The notes beneath the pieces were generated by a model. It worked only from the letters and a program-made list of their open reading frames with translations. It was not told the origin of the DNA and did not search any database. This document shows, one piece after another, positions 42,391 through 49,700 of a stretch of 54,693 bases of DNA (the first letter of the stretch is position 1; every line of letters starts with the position of its first letter). A program made the position numbers and the translations under genes. This DNA comes from a virus. The DNA is taken from positions 1 through 54,693 of the IMG/VR virus record IMGVR_UViG_3300025913_000044, one strand, 5' to 3'.

Positions 42391-43140
42391 TTACACCCCG
42401 TCAACTGGGGTGTCCAGCCCATATGCGAGGGCCTGCAAGCGCAACTGCTCCTCCCGGTCGGCCTCGCGGTAGGCCAGGGTGTGCTTGTCCCAGACCAGAA
42501 GGTTGCTCTGGTCACCGCGCCGAAAGATGTTCTCGGGCGAGAACCAGTAGGGCTTGGGACGCACTCCGTCACCGTAGACCATGAGGGTGGGCAGGCCGAT
42601 GGCTTCGACCCAATCGTTCAGGGAACCGATGGGGTTATTTGCGCCCACTTCAAAGAAGGTTCCCTGGTCCCGGCTCTCGATGAGGAAGGGGTAGCTGTTC
42701 CACATGGAACAATCCATGGCATAGCAGCGCGTGCAGCAATGGGCGATCCCGCCTTCCATGCTGGCACTGGTGCCGTAGAGACCCTTGCCGTAGAGCTCGC
42801 GGGCGATGCGCAGGAAGTCCAGCCAGTTGGGTCGGTGGAAGTAAACGCGGCTGGTCAGCGCCACCAGGAAGTCGCCCGGCTCACTGTCGACCGCCACCCA
42901 CTGAGCGGCACCGATGTCGCAGCCCCCACCGCGATACTCCTGGAAGGCGTCCACTGGCAGTCCGTGGAAATACTGAGTGCACTTTCCGGTCGGGTCATCA
43001 CCAAAGAGCACCGGCACTAACTCGCACTCGCAGCCGGGCGGGAACTTGCGCCAGGTCGCACAGAACCGCTCGACGGCCGGTTTGAAGATTTCCCAGACCT
43101 CGGGCGATTCGTTGGGGATGGGGTAGACGACTCGGATCAC
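42391..43140 (-). CDS. Putative glycosyltransferase-like protein
   Basis: A 249-residue protein (GTG start overlapping the FkbM-like stop, GTGA). The order of segments (ELVPVLFGDDPTG, then VALTSRVYFHRPNWLDFLR) fits a nucleotide-sugar-transferase-like fold, with a Cys-rich segment (CCTRCYAMDCSMW) in the middle. Family is uncertain. It belongs to a coupled cluster of methyl- and glycosyltransferases and likely modifies virion or host surface glycans. Confidence 0.55.
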   Translation of the reverse strand: MIRVVYPIPNESPEVWEIFKPAVERFCATWRKFPPGCECELVPVLFGDDPTGKCTQYFHGLPVDAFQEYRGGGCDIGAAQWVAVDSEPGDFLVALTSRVYFHRPNWLDFLRIARELYGKGLYGTSASMEGGIAHCCTRCYAMDCSMWNSYPFLIESRDQGTFFEVGANNPIGSLNDWVEAIGLPTLMVYGDGVRPKPYWFSPENIFRRGDQSNLLVWDKHTLAYREADREEQLRLQALAYGLDTPVDGV

Positions 43141-43709
43141 ACCATCTCGAAGATGAGGTTGTAGGCGGTTTTGTGCCGCAACGTGTAGCCGTCGGACTTG
43201 AGCAGCCTGGTGATGCGCTCCTCCTGGGAGGGCAGGTCGCGCGTCTGGTATTCAATCATGACCGCGCGCGGCTTGAAGAGTCCGCGAGAGCGCCACACAT
43301 CCAGCTCGGTTCCTTCGGTGTCGATAGTTAGCAGGTCCAGGAAGGTGATGCCGCTGGCAAAGAGAATCACATCCAGGGGCAATACCGGCACCATGATGCT
43401 CTTGTCCCAGTTTTGTGATAGACCCGAGAGACCTCGGTCCTCGGTGTTGATGCTGAACCTGCCGAAGCGTGATGAGCCCGCCGCGCAGCACCAGGTCGTC
43501 GCGTTGCGGTTCTTGATGCAGTCAGCGGCTAGGAACGGGTCGGCTTCGACCAGCACACCTTTCCACCCGCAATCCTCGAAGGCCAGCGTGTTGGAGGATT
43601 GGATGCCGTTGAAGGCTCCGACTTCACAGTAGGTGCCGATGACTGTAAGGGGCAGGAGGTTCTCAGCAATCCACTGGTCCTCCTGACACTGGGCATTAAA
43701 CCTGGTCAT
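43137..43709 (-). CDS. FkbM-family SAM methyltransferase
   Basis: A 190-residue protein with a SAM loop YCEVGAFNG (residues 27-35), acidic GVLVEADP, and an FkbM signature near LDLLTIDTEGTELDVW (residues 123-138). FkbM-type enzymes methylate sugar hydroxyls. It overlaps its neighbours by a few bases in a coupled glycan cluster. Substrate unknown; a glycan on virion or host is likely. Confidence 0.85.
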   Translation of the reverse strand: MTRFNAQCQEDQWIAENLLPLTVIGTYCEVGAFNGIQSSNTLAFEDCGWKGVLVEADPFLAADCIKNRNATTWCCAAGSSRFGRFSINTEDRGLSGLSQNWDKSIMVPVLPLDVILFASGITFLDLLTIDTEGTELDVWRSRGLFKPRAVMIEYQTRDLPSQEERITRLLKSDGYTLRHKTAYNLIFEMV

Positions 43710-44226
43710 AACGCCAGAGCCGGGGAACCGGCACAGTGTATTTGATGCCGCTCTGAATCACACCCCGGGCTACATCGTTGTAGGGCACATCGAAGTCGTG
43801 ACCGACCATGACGCCGCCCGGCTTGAGCAGCGGCTGGAGACAGCGAATATCGCGCATCACATCTTCCTCGGCGTGGCCGTCATCGACAAAGATGAGGTCC
43901 ACTTTGCCGCGCATGTGCGAGAGCATTTGTGCGCCGCGCTCCGAGTCGCCGGTGATGATTTCCAACTGGCCGCGCTCAATCCACCAGGTCAGGTTGCGCC
44001 GGGTAACAAACTCGGTGCCTGCCACCGGGAACTTGTCGATGCACCACATATGCGCGGTGGGCTTGGCGGCGCTCATCATGGCAAAGGCACTGGCCCCCAT
44101 GTAGGTGCCCGACTCCACGATGATGTCGGACTTGCGCGCCAGGGAGGCGAGGTATTCCAGGGTTTGGGTTTCGGTCCAGGTGAACACCCGGCATTGAACC
44201 AGGCGGGCGATTTCTTGGTCAGTCAT
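43696..44226 (-). CDS. Class I SAM methyltransferase
   Basis: A 176-residue protein with IIVESGTYMGASAFAM (SAM-binding glycine loop), WCIDKFPV, VDLIFVDDGHAEEDV (Asp acid motif) and LKPGGVMVGHDF, all in the order of Methyltransf_24-type enzymes often linked to glycan or peptide modification. It overlaps the GT2-like gene by eight bases and the FkbM-like gene by fourteen. Confidence 0.85.
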   Translation of the reverse strand: MTDQEIARLVQCRVFTWTETQTLEYLASLARKSDIIVESGTYMGASAFAMMSAAKPTAHMWCIDKFPVAGTEFVTRRNLTWWIERGQLEIITGDSERGAQMLSHMRGKVDLIFVDDGHAEEDVMRDIRCLQPLLKPGGVMVGHDFDVPYNDVARGVIQSGIKYTVPVPRLWRYDQV

Positions 44227-44980
44227 GGTAGTTGTGGTCTTTGAGCCACTGTTGAATGGCCGAAGGGTGGCGGCCTTCGTAGGGCACCAGATGGTTTTCC
44301 CAGCCGGTGACTCCTTCCATCGTCATCCAGTTGCCCGCAAAGGTCTCGGCTTTCTGGAGTCTGGGGTCATAGTCATTGACCCAAATGCGTTGCACTTCCC
44401 GGGCCTTGAGGAAGAACTGTTCGCGGTGGCGCAGGAATCCGTAATGGAACACCCGGATGGCGCTTTGCACAGCCTGAGCCATCGTCGCGGCGGCCGGTTC
44501 CCAGGGGTAATCGCTGGGCAAGGGCATGTTGGCCGGAGCCATCCGCAGCACCTTGGTCCCGCAGCAATGGCCGTCGGGAATCAGGTTGCGATGGTCCTTC
44601 CAGAAGTTGAGCCGGTGAAAGAACAGGGTGGCTTTGGCATCCCGGCCGTTGCGCACCAGCTCGTAGTCCTCCTCATGCAACACCTCGTCGGCGTCCAACT
44701 GGATGTGCATGTCGGTGGAGAGGTGCTGCCGGGAATAGTTGAGCCAGGTGGGCCACCAATCGGAGCTGCCGCGCGGGTCGGTCCAGGGATAGTTGACGAC
44801 CACGATCTTGGGCTCCTGCGACGCCCATCGGTCGATGAATTCGCGCGTGCTGTCCTGGCTGTCGCAGTCGCAGATGACCACCTGGTCGCAGACGGGCAGT
44901 AAAGATTTCACGGCCTCGCGCCAACAGTAGTCGAGTCGAAAGCCGTTTCGGATGCAGACGTTGCCGCCAAGAGTGGTCAT
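44219..44980 (-). CDS. GT2-family glycosyltransferase
   Basis: A 253-residue protein with a GT2 core: CDQVVICDCDSQDSTREFID (nucleotide-sugar loop) and MHIQLDADEVLHEED (the D-x-D metal motif), plus a C-terminal acceptor part. It transfers sugars from NDP donors. ATGA coupling to the next gene places it in the glycan cluster. Confidence 0.85.
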   Translation of the reverse strand: MTTLGGNVCIRNGFRLDYCWREAVKSLLPVCDQVVICDCDSQDSTREFIDRWASQEPKIVVVNYPWTDPRGSSDWWPTWLNYSRQHLSTDMHIQLDADEVLHEEDYELVRNGRDAKATLFFHRLNFWKDHRNLIPDGHCCGTKVLRMAPANMPLPSDYPWEPAAATMAQAVQSAIRVFHYGFLRHREQFFLKAREVQRIWVNDYDPRLQKAETFAGNWMTMEGVTGWENHLVPYEGRHPSAIQQWLKDHNYHD

Positions 44981-45192
44981 ACCTCGATCATGATATACGG
45001 TGGGATAGGGATTAGCTCACCCTTAGAATCAAACTCGTTTCCCCGGACCGGCCATGGGATTTTGACCAACTGATGTTCGGGCACGCTTGCGATGTTGTCA
45101 GGCATCCCGTTCTTTTGGAGCCATTCGGTTTTCACAAAGGACTGCTCATAGTGGGCTGATGCGTAGGCTGGGTTTCGGGAGGCCACCTTCAC
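44977..45192 (-). CDS. Small hypothetical protein in glycan cluster
   Basis: A 71-residue protein, GTG start overlapping the previous stop (GTGA) and stop overlapping the GT2 start. Mixed composition with PVRGNEFDSKGELIPIPPYI; unrecognised. Coupling supports reality. Confidence 0.55.
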   Translation of the reverse strand: MKVASRNPAYASAHYEQSFVKTEWLQKNGMPDNIASVPEHQLVKIPWPVRGNEFDSKGELIPIPPYIMIEV

Positions 45193-46844
45193 GGTTTTAG
45201 GTAGTCGAAGTTGCCTGGGATTTTGTTGCGGTTGTGTTCGAGGTAAGGGCCCCAGGCCTCTCGGAAAATCCGGTTGGAATTGTTCAGGTGGTCGATGATG
45301 GGACCGGTCTTGCTGGTGCTCTGGTGCTCCAGGTGGATGCCCTCGGCGTGTGGGGTGAAGATGATCCGGTAGCCGGTCTTGCGCATTTGCAGGCAGTACG
45401 AGTCGTCCTCGGCGTAGATGAAGAATCGCTCGTCATAGCCGCCCGCTTCAAAGTGCGCCTTGCGGTCCACTAACCAGCAGGCTCCGCAGGTGTTCTCCTG
45501 TTCGGTCGGCACCTTGAAATCTGGCAGGTGTTGCCGGTGATTGATGTGGCCCCAGCCCATCTCTCCGGGAGAGCGCACCTTGCCCGCGTGCTGAATCGTT
45601 CCGTCGGGGTAACGCAGCAGGCAGGAGACAATGCCCACGCCGGAGGTCATGCACTCTTTCATCCGGGCCACCGCGTCAGGCTTGAGGAATACGTCGTCAT
45701 TGACCTGGAGCACGAACCGGCCGTGCGTGTGGCGCGTGGCCACGTTCATCTTGCGGCCGTAGCCCACGTTGAACTGGCGATGGTGCACGTAGCGGACCTT
45801 GCCGTGCTGCAAGGCTCCCGAGGGAATCTTCCCGGCTTGGTCGACGCAGACCACAATCTCCTGCACTTGCGGCAACAGACATTCCAGGCAGCGGTTGAGG
45901 GTGGCCACCTCGGGCTGGTAGATGGCTACCGCGGCACTCACATCACCATTGCCCTGCGCCACAATCTTGCGGTTCACCTTGTCGGCAATGGCGGCCGGGT
46001 CGAACAGTTGGCAGGGCGGAATGAAGCGGTCCTTGTAGCAGAGGTTGGCCTGGCAGTTGAGGCAGTCCAGGTTGCCTAACGGCCAAATAGTCTCGAAATC
46101 CACCTGGTCAGAAAGGTGGAGCTCCGGGCTGGAGCTTTGGCCGAGCGCCACGATTTGTTTTCCCAGAGCGGCTGCAATATGAAGAGGGCCGGTGTCGACA
46201 GACACCACCAGGTCGGCCGCGCTGATCCAGGCAATGAGATTGTCCAAATGGCAGCACTGGAGGTCAACGATGCCTTTGGGGGCCGGATGGGTTCCCAGCC
46301 AGAATTTGGTTCCGCAGGAAGCAAGAGCGAAGGACTCCCAAATGTTATCAGGCACTTGGCGCGCAGCGTAGGTATTGCTTCGGGGGACACAAAATATCCA
46401 GGGTCGGGGGTGCTCATGGAACTTGGCCAGGGAGGTTTGGAGGATGTGATTGGGCAGACGCACACGCGGCCGACAGTTGAGGGCCGGGCCCAGCGTGATG
46501 CCGTAGGGCCGCAGGAATTCGTCGGCCCGGGTCATGAACATTTCCGAGAAGTGCAGGCTGCGGCGCGACTGATTGTTCTCGTAGGCGCGGTCCAGGTCTA
46601 CGTGGGCGTAGCCGTTGGGCAGGGCCAAGGTCGAGATGTTGGGCTGGTAGCGCAGCAGGCAATGGATGTTGGCGTGAGTCTGGAACTCGCACTCGTAACC
46701 CTTTTCGGACAGCCGGTCCGCCACGACCGAAGCCGCCAGGGCGTCGCCAATCGCGGCGGTGCGCCGCACGATGATGCGCGGGTTGGAGTAGATGTTACCG
46801 CCGCCTTGCACTGGTCTGGTAATCAGAAAACATTGGTCTTTCAT
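45189..46844 (-). CDS. GT9-GT2 fusion glycosyltransferase
   Basis: A 551-residue protein; the ATG overlapping the 96-residue stop (ATGA) is chosen. The N-terminal part (residues 10-290) is GT9/heptosyltransferase-like: IIVRRTAAIGDALAASVVAD and ADLVVSVDTGPLHIAAALGK, the donor-binding signature. The C-terminal part (about 300-551) is GT2-like, with AAVAIYQPEVATLNRCLECL, NVGYGRKMN and FVLQVNDDVFLKP. Two sugar-transfer steps in one chain suit a short glycan attached to the particle or host surface. Fusion of these families is not common in phages as far as I know. Confidence 0.85.
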   Translation of the reverse strand: MKDQCFLITRPVQGGGNIYSNPRIIVRRTAAIGDALAASVVADRLSEKGYECEFQTHANIHCLLRYQPNISTLALPNGYAHVDLDRAYENNQSRRSLHFSEMFMTRADEFLRPYGITLGPALNCRPRVRLPNHILQTSLAKFHEHPRPWIFCVPRSNTYAARQVPDNIWESFALASCGTKFWLGTHPAPKGIVDLQCCHLDNLIAWISAADLVVSVDTGPLHIAAALGKQIVALGQSSSPELHLSDQVDFETIWPLGNLDCLNCQANLCYKDRFIPPCQLFDPAAIADKVNRKIVAQGNGDVSAAVAIYQPEVATLNRCLECLLPQVQEIVVCVDQAGKIPSGALQHGKVRYVHHRQFNVGYGRKMNVATRHTHGRFVLQVNDDVFLKPDAVARMKECMTSGVGIVSCLLRYPDGTIQHAGKVRSPGEMGWGHINHRQHLPDFKVPTEQENTCGACWLVDRKAHFEAGGYDERFFIYAEDDSYCLQMRKTGYRIIFTPHAEGIHLEHQSTSKTGPIIDHLNNSNRIFREAWGPYLEHNRNKIPGNFDYLKP

Positions 46845-47131
46845 GCGGTGTGCCTGTTCATTTCCGAACAGACTTGGCAGTATTGGTCCCTCGCCTCTTT
46901 GGCAGCCGCCTGCCACTCCTCAGTCTCCTGGTCCCAGGACCTGCCTTTGCCGTTACCCACATTGGCCATGACGATCCAAAGGTATTCTCCGGCGCTCTTC
47001 ATCTTCTCAACCTCTCGGTCCAAAGTCTCAGCAAAGACATGCGCCAGCTTTGTGTCCATGACTGTGCTTTTAGTGCGGTCGTCGCACCAGCATTGAGCGG
47101 CTTTTTCCAAAGCCCAGTTGGTAACTTCCAT
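46841..47131 (-). CDS. Small hypothetical helical protein
   Basis: A 96-residue protein with an acidic helical C-terminal half (QETEEWQAAAKEARDQYCQV) and scattered Cys (CWC, CQVC). Four-Cys spacing might bind zinc but no family is recognised. Coupled by ATGA to the GT9-GT2 gene. Confidence 0.6.
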   Translation of the reverse strand: MEVTNWALEKAAQCWCDDRTKSTVMDTKLAHVFAETLDREVEKMKSAGEYLWIVMANVGNGKGRSWDQETEEWQAAAKEARDQYCQVCSEMNRHTA

Positions 47132-47132
47132 T

Positions 47133-47816
47133 TTATTTCCCTTCGTTGAGTATCCAACAGCCCGAATCCAACGCCGCCCGATCCTCCGGCCGCATCTTGG
47201 CTTCCACGATGTCCAGCGGACAGTGCACCTTCAACTTGAGTGGGCAGGCGCACGCCTCGCACACCCCCAGGAGCGGGTCCATGTGGGTGTAGATTTTCAG
47301 ATTGTTGCGGCTCTCCAGTTGCTTGCGAATTAGTTCGGCGGCCGGGACGGTGAACCAGGAGGTCAGGTCGCCCCGGACATTCTTCACACAGGTCGAGCAG
47401 GTCGTGGCGCGTGCATCAGCCTTTTCCTGCGGCACCAGGTTGCCCCCGGCAATCTCCCACTCGCGGATAGTGTTGAGGCCCGCCCTAAGTTTGCCCGCAG
47501 CACTTAGCGCGTTGGACAATCCGGACGGGCTCATCGCTTTTGGGGGGCTGGTATCCGGCCCTCCTTCCGAGATGAAAGCCATCCAGTTCATTTGCTGGCA
47601 GACCGCCGCGTTGAAGGCGTCCAGCTCGTCGGCCACCACGAATGGGTCCAGGCTCCAGCCCTTGCTCTGGGTCAGGAAGGTGTTGCCCTGTCGGTGCTGG
47701 ATAATCTGGGCCACCGCCGCATCGAAGCTAATCCAGGGCTGGATGCTCCACTTGGTCTCCGGCACGTAGAAGCGCCAGCCGCCCGGCGGGAACTTGTTAC
47801 GGTCTTTCATCTTCAT
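47133..47816 (-). CDS. Hypothetical zinc-site protein, first gene of the late block
   Basis: A 227-residue protein. Ribosome-binding AAGGA lies seven to eight bases before the ATG. The start FPPGGWRFYVPETKW resembles small phage-adjacent proteins of unknown role. Cys pairs CSTC (near residue 140), then CEACAC and C...C toward the end suggest a zinc ribbon. As the first leftward gene after the divergent promoter region, it may start the late transcript. Function unknown. Confidence 0.7.
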   Translation of the reverse strand: MKMKDRNKFPPGGWRFYVPETKWSIQPWISFDAAVAQIIQHRQGNTFLTQSKGWSLDPFVVADELDAFNAAVCQQMNWMAFISEGGPDTSPPKAMSPSGLSNALSAAGKLRAGLNTIREWEIAGGNLVPQEKADARATTCSTCVKNVRGDLTSWFTVPAAELIRKQLESRNNLKIYTHMDPLLGVCEACACPLKLKVHCPLDIVEAKMRPEDRAALDSGCWILNEGK

Positions 47817-48010
47817 AAGACATCCTTACTCAAGTCGCAAGTTGTATCAAAACGCGGAGAGGTGCTGTCAGCGGGTAATACCCGAACGCAGTTTTGGTAA
47901 TGCTGGCTAATGACCCAATACAGACTCACGAGGCAAGTGGTATCCCTTTTCGGGAGAAGCGTCAAATCGCACTTGTCGTGCAATCCAACCGCGTGTCTAA
48001 TAACGCCGAC
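47817..48010 (+). promoter_or_regulatory. Divergent promoter/operator region
   Basis: This gene-free region lies between the leftward late block and the rightward early block. Rightward: TTGTCG (47973-47978), a 17-base spacer and TCTAAT (47996-48001) form a sigma70-like promoter whose start would fall beside the XRE gene ATG. Leftward: CTGACA, 17 bases, GATACA is a weaker candidate. The inverted repeat CGGGTAATACCCG (47872-47884) is a possible operator for the XRE protein. Confidence 0.55.
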
Positions 48011-48193
48011 ATGAAGATTGGAGCTCTACTCAAAGCCTATATGTATCAGCGGCATTTGTCGCTTCGGGACGTTGCCCAGGAGGTGGGCTGCGACCACAAC
48101 ACCATCAGCCAAATCATCAAGGGCAAGCCGGTGCGCATGGCGATTTTCCTCAAGTTCATGGCCTGGCTCATGGCTCCCGAAACCAGCGAGTAA
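48011..48193 (+). CDS. XRE-type helix-turn-helix regulator
   Basis: A 60-residue protein (start MKIGALL, preferred over a longer upstream frame that crosses the promoter). HTH: RHLSLRDVAQEVGCDHNTIS then QIIKGKPVRMAIFLKFM, with recognition helix near CDHNTISQIIK. No ribosome-binding site precedes the ATG, and the promoter -10 box ends only nine bases upstream, so the mRNA may be leaderless. Placed at the divergent promoter, it is a good candidate for a lytic-switch or early regulator. Confidence 0.8.
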   Translation: MKIGALLKAYMYQRHLSLRDVAQEVGCDHNTISQIIKGKPVRMAIFLKFMAWLMAPETSE

Positions 48194-48196
48194 TTT

Positions 48197-48565
48197 ATGA
48201 TAGACCAACCCAAACTAATCAACGTCCCGGGCATCCCCGACCAACTGCGCGAGCAGACCCTGGCCGAATACGTGATGCTGATACCCGACCGCAATCACCT
48301 GGTTCACCGCGAGCTGCGAGAGTTGCAGCGCGCTTACCTGGAGCTGCCCAAGTTGCAGTCCGAGAACGCTGCGCTCAAAGTCCAGGTCAGCGAACTGCTC
48401 AAGCCCTACGCCAACCCAACCATCCCGGAGATTGCCGCCGTGCCTCCGTCTGCCAAAGCGCCCTGCCCCCATTGCGGCAAGCTGGTCAACACGCTGCCCG
48501 GCCCCTGGGCTTCCCACATGAAAACCAAACACGACGCCTCCGACGTTCCCATCCCCGCGGTATGA
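48197..48565 (+). CDS. Coiled-coil protein with C-terminal zinc finger
   Basis: A 122-residue protein. Residues 35-70 are a charged helix (LRELQRAYLELPKLQSENAA), possibly a dimerising coiled coil, and the C-terminus has CPHCGKLVNTLPGPWASHMK ending TKH, a C2H2-like finger similar to that of the gene at 3213. Its stop overlaps the next ATG. Nucleic-acid binding is likely; exact role unknown. Confidence 0.75.
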   Translation: MIDQPKLINVPGIPDQLREQTLAEYVMLIPDRNHLVHRELRELQRAYLELPKLQSENAALKVQVSELLKPYANPTIPEIAAVPPSAKAPCPHCGKLVNTLPGPWASHMKTKHDASDVPIPAV

Positions 48566-48876
48566 TTACGCCCAAAGGAAACCAGGTCCTGATTCGGCCG
48601 CTGCCTGACCCGGAATGGGCGGGCAAAGGCATCCTGCTCTCGAAATATCACACGCCCGAGCAGCAGATGTTTCAGGTGCTGGCCGTCGGTCCCGGCCGAC
48701 GCCAGTTCTCCCGCAAGAACCGCTCCTGGTTCAACGTGCCCATCGAACTGACCATCGGCAGCCGCGTTCTCATCGACCAGTACCGCATCAAGGCGCGCAC
48801 CGAAGCAGGCCACACCCAGGAGGGCTACCCGCTCTTCCTGGTCGACGCCGAATCCATCGCCCTGGAACTGCCATGA
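48562..48876 (+). CDS. GroES-like co-chaperonin
   Basis: A 104-residue protein with the Cpn10 layout: N-terminal strand VLIRPLPDPEWAGKGILLS, mobile-loop region KYHTPEQQMFQ, then VLAVGPGRRQFS and ELTIGSRVLIDQYRIKA, ending with LVDAESIALEL. It would cap the host GroEL ring to help fold phage proteins, as gp31 does in T4 (known for that family). No GroEL-like partner is in the window, so host GroEL is assumed. ATGA coupling on both sides. Confidence 0.8.
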   Translation: MITPKGNQVLIRPLPDPEWAGKGILLSKYHTPEQQMFQVLAVGPGRRQFSRKNRSWFNVPIELTIGSRVLIDQYRIKARTEAGHTQEGYPLFLVDAESIALELP

Positions 48877-49082
48877 GGATTATCACCATCGTGGTCGAGG
48901 ACACCTCCCGTCCCGGCCACGTGTTCCGCGTCAGTCAAAACCTGGACCGCAACATCGTCCTGCAAATGAAGGCCGCGGTGATCGCAAACTACCTGCTGGA
49001 CACCCTGAAAATGCTCAACATCCAAATCAACGACGACATCGTTCGCTATGACCACGAGCACTCGCACCCTGACGGACACTGA
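48873..49082 (+). CDS. Small hypothetical protein
   Basis: A 69-residue protein with alternating strand-like segments (IITIVVEDTSRPGHVFRV) and an acidic/His-rich end. ATG overlaps the co-chaperonin stop. Unrecognised. Confidence 0.65.
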   Translation: MRIITIVVEDTSRPGHVFRVSQNLDRNIVLQMKAAVIANYLLDTLKMLNIQINDDIVRYDHEHSHPDGH

Positions 49083-49254
49083 CAAAATGCCCTTCGGCAA
49101 ATGGAAGGGCACCTGCCTGCAAGACGTTCCCGCCGACTACCTCCACTGGTTCTGGCAGAAATCCAATCGCGACACCAAAACCCCCTTGGGATGCTACATC
49201 CGTGACAGACTGGCGGCTTTGAAGAAAGAGTATCCCAATGGGATCTGGACCTGA
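49048..49254 (+). CDS. DUF3820-like small protein
   Basis: A 68-residue protein; the core MPFGKWKGTCLQDVPADYLH followed by WFWQ matches the putative quorum-sensing-regulated virulence factor family (DUF3820). The first 13 residues may be extra if translation starts at the second ATG. The gene overlaps both neighbours. In phages the family is common but its role is unclear. Confidence 0.75.
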   Translation: MTTSTRTLTDTDKMPFGKWKGTCLQDVPADYLHWFWQKSNRDTKTPLGCYIRDRLAALKKEYPNGIWT

Positions 49255-49447
49255 TGAAGAACTCTACCCACTTCCCAAACCCTACTGCCCGGAAGAGGAG
49301 GAACTGGCCCGCATGATTATCCTGGCCGCCGTCGAAAAAGTCGAACGCCTCGGCTTCACCGTCCTGGTCGGAACCCGCAACGGCCGCGTCCTGAAAACCC
49401 AGCTCCAGGATAAAACCCTCTTCCTCTATCACCCCGACAAACATTGA
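49238..49447 (+). CDS. Small hypothetical protein
   Basis: A 69-residue protein starting inside the previous gene. Helical middle (EEELARMIILAAVEKVERLG), then a strand part ending LFLYHPDKH. Unrecognised; coupled to the next gene by TTGA. Confidence 0.6.
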   Translation: MGSGPDEELYPLPKPYCPEEEELARMIILAAVEKVERLGFTVLVGTRNGRVLKTQLQDKTLFLYHPDKH

Positions 49448-49665
49448 AACCTCTCCTGCTCCTCCCCCTCCTCCTGGTCTCCTGCCGCCAGCCGCCTCCT
49501 CCCGCGGCTACCCCGCTCCTGTCCCGACCCGTAGCCCAACCCGAGCCGGTCCACATTTATTCGCTCACCGGCCAAATCACCCATTTCGACTTCTCACCCG
49601 TCGTCTCCCGAGGGACCAGCCACCTGGCTAACCCTCCACTTCCTGACCCGGTGAAAGTGCCATGA
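49444..49665 (+). CDS. Small lipoprotein
   Basis: A 73-residue protein with TTG start overlapping the previous stop. KPLLLLPLLLVSC is a short signal with Cys14 as the lipid site. The mature part is Pro/Ser-rich. An envelope lipoprotein made early could alter the host surface (for example superinfection exclusion), but this is only a suggestion. Confidence 0.6.
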   Translation: MKPLLLLPLLLVSCRQPPPPAATPLLSRPVAQPEPVHIYSLTGQITHFDFSPVVSRGTSHLANPPLPDPVKVP

Positions 49666-49700
49666 TTAAGGCGGAGGTCCTGGTTCAAATCCAGGCACGG
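49661..49700 (+). other. tRNA-like 3-prime half (T-arm)
   Basis: CCTGG-TTCAAAT-CCAGG is a perfect T-arm with the GGTTCAAATCC consensus, and CATGATTAAGGCGGAGG just before it resembles the anticodon loop (TGAT-AA, isoleucine GAT-like with one extra T) and variable loop. No D-arm or matching acceptor strand exists upstream. It is a degenerate tRNA, a tRNA-derived attachment core, or part of the adjacent structured RNA. Confidence 0.45.

Noticed and set aside
40210-43020. An open rightward frame of about 930 codons antisense to the portal gene
   Set aside because: Composition and lack of domains fit a shadow of the portal gene.
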